A stretch of 9,787 bases of DNA from Pseudomonadota bacterium (GTDB lineage: Bacteria; Pseudomonadota; Alphaproteobacteria; Rhizobiales; Segnochrobactraceae): NCBI GenBank assembly GCA_023442215.1, contig JAEZMP010000444.1, positions 1 through 9,787 on the forward strand, written 5' to 3'. Both the position numbers and the translations under genes were made by a program. How positions within the stretch are numbered: the stretch's first letter is position 1; each line of letters starts with the position of its first letter. Below are positions 6,240-9,787 of the stretch, piece after piece. A model generated the notes under the pieces. That model did no database searches. It worked only from the letters and a program-made list of their open reading frames with translations, and was not told the DNA's origin.

Positions 6240-7175
6240 ATGCCTTCGCAGACAGCTCCCCGGCCGGCCTCCGCGGCCGAGAGCACGCCGATCGGCTACT
6301 TCACCGCCGCCAACTCCGCCGACGTGGTGATCGCGCGCATGGAGGGGTGCCCGGACGACCGGCTCAAGACGGTCGTGAGCGCTCTCGTCCGCCACCTGCA
6401 CGCCGCCATCAAGGAGGTCGAGCTCACCACCGGGGAATGGGCGGCGGCGATCGATTTCCTCACCCGCACCGGCCAGATCTGTTCCGACTGGCGCCAGGAG
6501 TTCATCCTCTTGTCCGACGTGCTCGGCGCCTCGATGCTGGTCGACGCCATCAACCACGACAAGGGCGGCGGCACCACGGAATCGACCGTGCTCGGCCCGT
6601 TCCACGTCGAGAACGCGCCGCGCCGCGCGCTCGGTGACAGCATCTGCCTCGACGGCATCGGCGAGCCCGTGCTGGTGCACGGCCGCGTCACCGACGAGGC
6701 CGGCCGGCCGATCCCCCACGCGCTGCTCGATGTCTGGCAGGCCAACGGCGACGGCTTCTACGACGTGCAGCAGCAGGGCCTGCAGCCGGAGATGAACCTG
6801 CGCGGCCTGTTCGAGGCCGACGACGAGGGCCGGTTCTGGTTCCGCTCCATCGTGCCGCAATATTACGCCATTCCCCACGACGGCCCGGTCGGCCAGCTCC
6901 TGATCGCGCTCGGCCGCCATCCCTACCGGCCGGCGCACATCCACTTCATCGTCGCCGCCGACGGCTACGAGCCGGTCACGACCCACATCTTCATGCCGGG
7001 CGACCCCTACCTCGAATCCGACGCCGTGTTCGGCGTCAAGGAGAGCCTGATCGCCACGCTCCGCGATCTCGACGAGCCGGCTCCCGCCGGTGAGGGCGAG
7101 GCGCCGAAGCGGGTGGTGGAATGGGATTTCCGCCTGATGCGGCGGCGCGCCACGCCGGCCGAACCGCTGTCCTGA
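6240..7175 (+). CDS. Hydroxyquinol 1,2-dioxygenase-type intradiol ring-cleavage dioxygenase
   Basis: This 311-residue protein has the N-terminal helical dimerisation domain (about 30-110) and the intradiol catalytic barrel of catechol/hydroxyquinol 1,2-dioxygenases. The Fe(III) ligands can be placed: Tyr174 in DGFYDVQ, Tyr209 in QYYAIP, and His233/His235 in RPAHIHF. The Tyr-to-His spacing of 24 is the family's. TESTVLGPFHVENAP (113-127) and DVWQANGDGFYDVQ (164-177) are typical of the hydroxyquinol and chlorocatechol branch. With maleylacetate reductase immediately upstream, hydroxyquinol cleavage to maleylacetate is the most economical assignment. A (chloro)catechol dioxygenase would normally be accompanied by a cycloisomerase, and none is present here. 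AAGGGAAGG (6224-6232) precedes ATG 6240. About 18 poorly conserved residues open the protein. It is cytoplasmic and uses O2. Confidence 0.94.
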   Translation: MPSQTAPRPASAAESTPIGYFTAANSADVVIARMEGCPDDRLKTVVSALVRHLHAAIKEVELTTGEWAAAIDFLTRTGQICSDWRQEFILLSDVLGASMLVDAINHDKGGGTTESTVLGPFHVENAPRRALGDSICLDGIGEPVLVHGRVTDEAGRPIPHALLDVWQANGDGFYDVQQQGLQPEMNLRGLFEADDEGRFWFRSIVPQYYAIPHDGPVGQLLIALGRHPYRPAHIHFIVAADGYEPVTTHIFMPGDPYLESDAVFGVKESLIATLRDLDEPAPAGEGEAPKRVVEWDFRLMRRRATPAEPLS

Positions 7176-7241
7176 ATCCGATCCGGTGAGCGGCAGCGCG
7201 GCCCTGTCCGCCGCCCCTCCCGTGAAGCGCGAGCACCGAAC

Positions 7242-8174
7242 ATGAGCATTGAAACCGCATCCCAGGCCACCGCCGGCCCGGACGGGCCGCGCGGCGCCGC
7301 CCGCCCGCGCACCATCGGCTGGATCGGCGCCGGCAAGATGGGCGGGCCCATGATCCGCCGCCTCGTCGCGGCCGGCCATCGCCTCGTCGTCTCCGAGCCG
7401 GACGCCGAAAACCGCGCCGCCGCCGCGGCGGCCGGTGCCGAAACCGGCTTCGACGTGCCGGCGCTCGCCGCCGAAGCCGACATCGTGTTCTCGATGATCC
7501 CGAACGACATCGTGCTCGCCGCCGTGGTGCTGGGCGAGGCCGGGCTCGCGGCGCGGCTCGCCCCCGGCGCCATCCTGGTGGAGATGAGCACCGTCTCGCC
7601 GGCGATTTCCCGGAAGGTGGCGGCGGCACTTGCCGAACGCGGCATCGGCTATGTGCGCGCACCCGTCTCCGGCAGCACGACCATGGCCGAGGCCGGCACG
7701 CTTTCCGTCCTCGCCTCCGGGCCGCGCGCCGCCTACGACGCGGTGGAGCCGCTGCTCGCGCACCTGTCCGCGCGGCGTTTCCATGTCGGCGAGGACGAGC
7801 AGGCGCGCTATCTCAAGCTCGTGCTCAACACCCTCGTCGGCGGCACCGCCTCCCTCGTCGCCGAGGCGCTCGCGCTCGGCCGGCGGGGCGACATCGACAT
7901 CCGCGACATGATGGAGGTGATCTGCCAGAGCGCCGTCGCCTCGCCGCTGATCGGCTACAAGCGCGCGCTGATCGAAAGCGGCGACTACACCCCCGCCTTC
8001 ACCGTGGCGCAGATGATGAAGGACTTCGACATCATCATCGACACCGCCCGCGCCGATCACGTCCCGATGTTCGTGTCCGCGCTCGTCCGCCAGCAATATG
8101 AAAGCGCCTACCCGGCCGCCGCCGAACGCGACTTCTTCGTGCTCTGCGAGGAGCGCCTCGCCGCCGCGGAGTGA
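7242..8174 (+). CDS. NAD(P)-dependent beta-hydroxyacid dehydrogenase (3-hydroxyisobutyrate dehydrogenase family)
   Basis: This is a 310-residue member of the 6-phosphogluconate/3-hydroxyisobutyrate dehydrogenase family. The cofactor motif GAGKMG is at residues 29-34, and Glu52 after the second strand leans toward NAD. The substrate-binding segment is RAPVSGSTTMAEAGTL (139-154), and the catalytic lysine is Lys192 with Asn196 in KLVLN. A helical C-terminal half follows. The usual DAPVSGG reads RAPVSGS here, so it is not a canonical 3-hydroxyisobutyrate or tartronate semialdehyde reductase. About 23 loose, Ala/Pro-rich residues precede the Rossmann fold, but no better start codon is visible. The Shine-Dalgarno is weak. 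It follows the dioxygenase by 66 bases and is probably the last gene of the block. It may reduce or oxidise a small hydroxy acid or semialdehyde from the pathway. The substrate is not determinable. Confidence 0.9.
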   Translation: MSIETASQATAGPDGPRGAARPRTIGWIGAGKMGGPMIRRLVAAGHRLVVSEPDAENRAAAAAAGAETGFDVPALAAEADIVFSMIPNDIVLAAVVLGEAGLAARLAPGAILVEMSTVSPAISRKVAAALAERGIGYVRAPVSGSTTMAEAGTLSVLASGPRAAYDAVEPLLAHLSARRFHVGEDEQARYLKLVLNTLVGGTASLVAEALALGRRGDIDIRDMMEVICQSAVASPLIGYKRALIESGDYTPAFTVAQMMKDFDIIIDTARADHVPMFVSALVRQQYESAYPAAAERDFFVLCEERLAAAE

Positions 8175-8225
8175 GGCGGCGGGGCTTGCGGGCCAGCGCG
8201 CCAACGCCGGCCGGGCGGCGGCCTG

Positions 8226-8247
8226 ACCCGCCTTCGCGGCGCCGGGT
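8226..8247 (+). terminator. Weak hairpin after the catabolic block
   Basis: ACCC-GCC (8226-8232) can pair with GGC-GGGT (8238-8240 and 8244-8247) around the loop TTCGC, with a 3-base bulge. It lies about 50 bases after the last catabolic stop and just before the tandem repeat. No T-run follows, so intrinsic termination is doubtful. The position is the main argument. Confidence 0.22.
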
Positions 8248-8249
8248 CC

Positions 8250-8300
8250 GGGTTGCAAGATCTCGGGTTGCAAGATCTTGGGTTGCCAGATCCCGGGTTG
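8250..8300. repeat. 15-bp tandem repeat, 3.4 copies
   Basis: Three adjacent 15-base units, GGGTTGCAAGATCTC (8250-8264), GGGTTGCAAGATCTT (8265-8279) and GGGTTGCCAGATCCC (8280-8294), are followed by a partial GGGTTG (8295-8300). Units 1 and 2 differ at one base; unit 3 has diverged more. TTGCAA and AGATCT inside the units are palindromes, and CAAGATCTTG at 8271-8280 is a perfect 10-base palindrome. It lies in the 275-base gap before the chromate transporter gene. The period is a multiple of three, so both strands read as short peptide repeats, but I see no credible gene there. It could be a set of regulator sites or simple slippage. Confidence 0.8.
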
Positions 8301-8327
8301 ACGGAATGCCGGGCAGACCGCATCGAT
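8298..8327 (+). promoter_or_regulatory. Possible promoter for the chromate transporter
   Basis: TTGACG at 8298-8303 is a good alphaproteobacterial -35 box, and it overlaps the end of the tandem repeat. The only candidate -10 is ATCGAT at 8322-8327, 18 bases on, and it matches the consensus poorly. A start near 8335 would leave an untranslated leader of about 115 bases. That leader contains a small stem (GACGG/CCGTC, 8348-8360) and no other obvious signal. The call rests mainly on the -35 box and the gap position. Confidence 0.3.
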
Positions 8328-8449
8328 CGTGACGTTCTTCGACGACAGACGGCATCCGTCCGATCCCGCGGCCGCGCGGCGCTATGGCAGGCGACCGCCC
8401 CCTCCGGGCGTCCGCAGGCATCCGGATCGCCCGAGCGAGAAACGGGGCG

Positions 8450-9673
8450 ATGGCGATGCGGGATGAGGCCGGGCAATCGGATCGGGGCGGCGGCTCGGCA
8501 TGGGAAGTGCTGGTCGTCTTCCTGAAGCTCGGGCTCACGTCCTTCGGCGGGCCGATCGCGCATCTCGGCTATTTCCGCAACGAACTCGTTGTCCGCCGCA
8601 GGTGGATCGACGAAGACGGCTACGGCGATCTGGTGGCCCTCTGCCAGTTCCTGCCCGGGCCGGCGTCCAGCCAGGTCGGGTTCGCGCTCGGGCTCCTGCG
8701 CGGCAACGGCCTTGCCGCCGGTCTCGCCGCCTGGATCGGCTTCACCGCGCCGTCGGCCCTGGCGATGGTCGTCTTCGCGCTCGGCGCCTCCGCCGTCTCG
8801 GGGCCGGTGGCCGAAGGCCTGCTGCATGGCCTGAAGCTCGTCGCCGTCGCGGTCGTCGCCCAGGCGATCTGGGGCATGGCGCGCACGCTGACGCCGGACC
8901 GGGAACGCGCCGGCATCGCGCTCGCCGCGGTCGCCGCCGTCGTGTTCGTCGGCGGCGCGTTCGGGCAGGTCGCCGCGATCGTGCTTGGAGCCGTCGCGGG
9001 CCTCCGGCTGTGCCGGGCAGGCCCCGCCGCCGCCGGCGGCACGCTCCGCTTCCCGGTGTCCCGCCGTGCCGGTATCGTCGCCCTCGTCGTGTTCGCGGCC
9101 CTGTTCGTGCTGCCGCCGCTCCTCGCAGCCGCGACCGGCCTTCCGGGCGTGTCGCTGTTCGAAGCGTTCTATCGCTCGGGGGCGCTGGTGTTCGGGGGCG
9201 GGCACGTCGTGCTCCCGCTGCTCCAGGCCGAGGTCGTCGCGCCCGGATGGACCACGAACGAGGCCTTCCTCGCCGGCTACGGCGTCGCGCAGGCTGTGCC
9301 GGGACCGCTCTTCACCTTCGCCGCCTATCTCGGCGCGGTGATGGTGCCCTCTCCGAACGGCCTCGCCGGCGCCGCCATCGCGCTCGCCGGCATCTTTCTG
9401 CCCGGCCTGTTGCTGGTCTACGGCATGCTGCCGTTCCGCGAGGCCGTCGGCCATCGCCCGGCCGTGCAGGCAGCCATGCGCGGTGCCAACGCGGCGGTCG
9501 TCGGGATTCTCGCCGCCGCCCTTTACGATCCGGTTTGGACGAGCGCCGTGTTGCGCCCGGCGGATTTCGCCCTGGCGCTGGCGGGCTTCCTCGCCCTGAC
9601 CGTCTGGAAGATGCCGCCGTGGACCGTCGTCGCGGCGCTCGCGGCCGCGGGCGCGGTCGGGCGGCTCCTCTGA
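8450..9673 (+). CDS. chrA: Chromate (CHR family) transporter, two-domain form
   Basis: This hydrophobic protein of about 407 residues has the duplicated CHR layout. The first half contains FLKLGLTSFGGP (24-35) and QFLPGPASSQ (66-75). The second half repeats the pattern with FYRSGALVFGGGHVVLP (240-256) and QAVPGPLFTFAAYLG (281-295). About ten membrane-spanning stretches can be picked out. Characterised ChrA proteins export chromate from the cytoplasm and confer resistance; many homologues are uncharacterised. The start is uncertain. ATG 8450 (MAMRDEAG) has a GGGG-containing purine stretch just upstream and ATG 8456 is equally possible. ATG 8384 would add 22 arginine-rich residues and has no ribosome site. 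A 275-base gap with its own repeat and possible promoter separates it from the catabolic genes, so a shared function is unlikely. No chrB-like regulator is in view. Confidence 0.9.
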   Translation: MAMRDEAGQSDRGGGSAWEVLVVFLKLGLTSFGGPIAHLGYFRNELVVRRRWIDEDGYGDLVALCQFLPGPASSQVGFALGLLRGNGLAAGLAAWIGFTAPSALAMVVFALGASAVSGPVAEGLLHGLKLVAVAVVAQAIWGMARTLTPDRERAGIALAAVAAVVFVGGAFGQVAAIVLGAVAGLRLCRAGPAAAGGTLRFPVSRRAGIVALVVFAALFVLPPLLAAATGLPGVSLFEAFYRSGALVFGGGHVVLPLLQAEVVAPGWTTNEAFLAGYGVAQAVPGPLFTFAAYLGAVMVPSPNGLAGAAIALAGIFLPGLLLVYGMLPFREAVGHRPAVQAAMRGANAAVVGILAAALYDPVWTSAVLRPADFALALAGFLALTVWKMPPWTVVAALAAAGAVGRLL

Positions 9674-9717
9674 CGGTGGCGGCCGGCGCCGGTGCGCCGA
9701 ATGTCCCGCCTCCGCTT

Positions 9718-9746
9718 CCTCCCGCTTGAGCCGGGGCTTCGGGAGG
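9718..9746 (+). terminator. Hairpin downstream of chromate transporter
   Basis: CCTCCCG (9718-9724) and CGGGAGG (9740-9746) form a perfect 7-bp stem, with inner pairing of AGC with GCT possible. It lies 45 bases after the transporter stop. Only scattered T residues follow (near 9758-9767), so it is at best a weak intrinsic terminator. The remaining 114 bases from 9674 to the window end hold no gene I can support. Confidence 0.35.
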
Positions 9747-9787
9747 CGTATGCCGTTGTCTTCCCTGATCGGCGGGCCGGCTGCGCG

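Noticed and set aside
8253..8525. Short plus-strand frame encoding LGLQD-type repeats across the tandem repeat
   Set aside because: The peptide repeat is a direct result of a 15-base period. The frame has no ribosome site and runs into the transporter gene in another phase.
9750..9787. ATG at 9750 after GGGAGG, open to the window edge, as a possible new gene start
   Set aside because: The spacing from GGGAGG to ATG is only 3 bases, and the 12 or so visible codons carry no recognisable motif. The GGGAGG is better explained as the right arm of the 9718-9746 hairpin.

Overview
The window is GC-rich throughout (roughly 70% by eye). Third codon positions are strongly G/C biased and Shine-Dalgarno sites are clear. 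This suits an alphaproteobacterium of the Rhizobiales/Hyphomicrobiales type, but that placement is an inference from composition and gene style. No rRNA, tRNA, CRISPR array, insertion sequence or integrase is visible. All recognised genes lie on the + strand.

Positions 1-8174 form one tight, probably operonic, catabolic block of nine genes. In order they are: the 3' part of a short-chain dehydrogenase/reductase (SDR, 1-549); a second, complete SDR (595-1359); a zinc-type medium-chain dehydrogenase of the 2,3-butanediol dehydrogenase type (1501-2568); a small YciI-family protein (2629-2916); a Gfo/Idh/MocA oxidoreductase (2942-3940); a second medium-chain polyol-type dehydrogenase (4069-5052); maleylacetate reductase (5083-6159); a hydroxyquinol-type intradiol ring-cleavage dioxygenase (6240-7175); and a 3-hydroxyisobutyrate-dehydrogenase-like reductase (7242-8174). 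Gaps are 24-141 bases. Two of the longer gaps carry related GC-rich hairpins. After a 275-base gap holding a 15-bp tandem repeat and a possible promoter comes a two-domain chromate (CHR) transporter (8450-9673), probably a separate unit.

The best-supported biochemistry is the lower hydroxyquinol (1,2,4-trihydroxybenzene) route: intradiol cleavage to maleylacetate, then reduction to 3-oxoadipate, which feeds central metabolism. What is unusual is the company. There is no aromatic hydroxylase or decarboxylase in view. The upstream genes are instead five dehydrogenases of families that usually oxidise sugars, polyols or cyclitols, plus a YciI protein; a sixth dehydrogenase follows the dioxygenase. 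I suggest, as a hypothesis only, that the block degrades an alicyclic polyol, a cyclitol or a glycosylated aromatic by oxidation and dehydration into hydroxyquinol. The missing steps (dehydratase, transporter, regulator) would have to lie upstream of position 1 or elsewhere.
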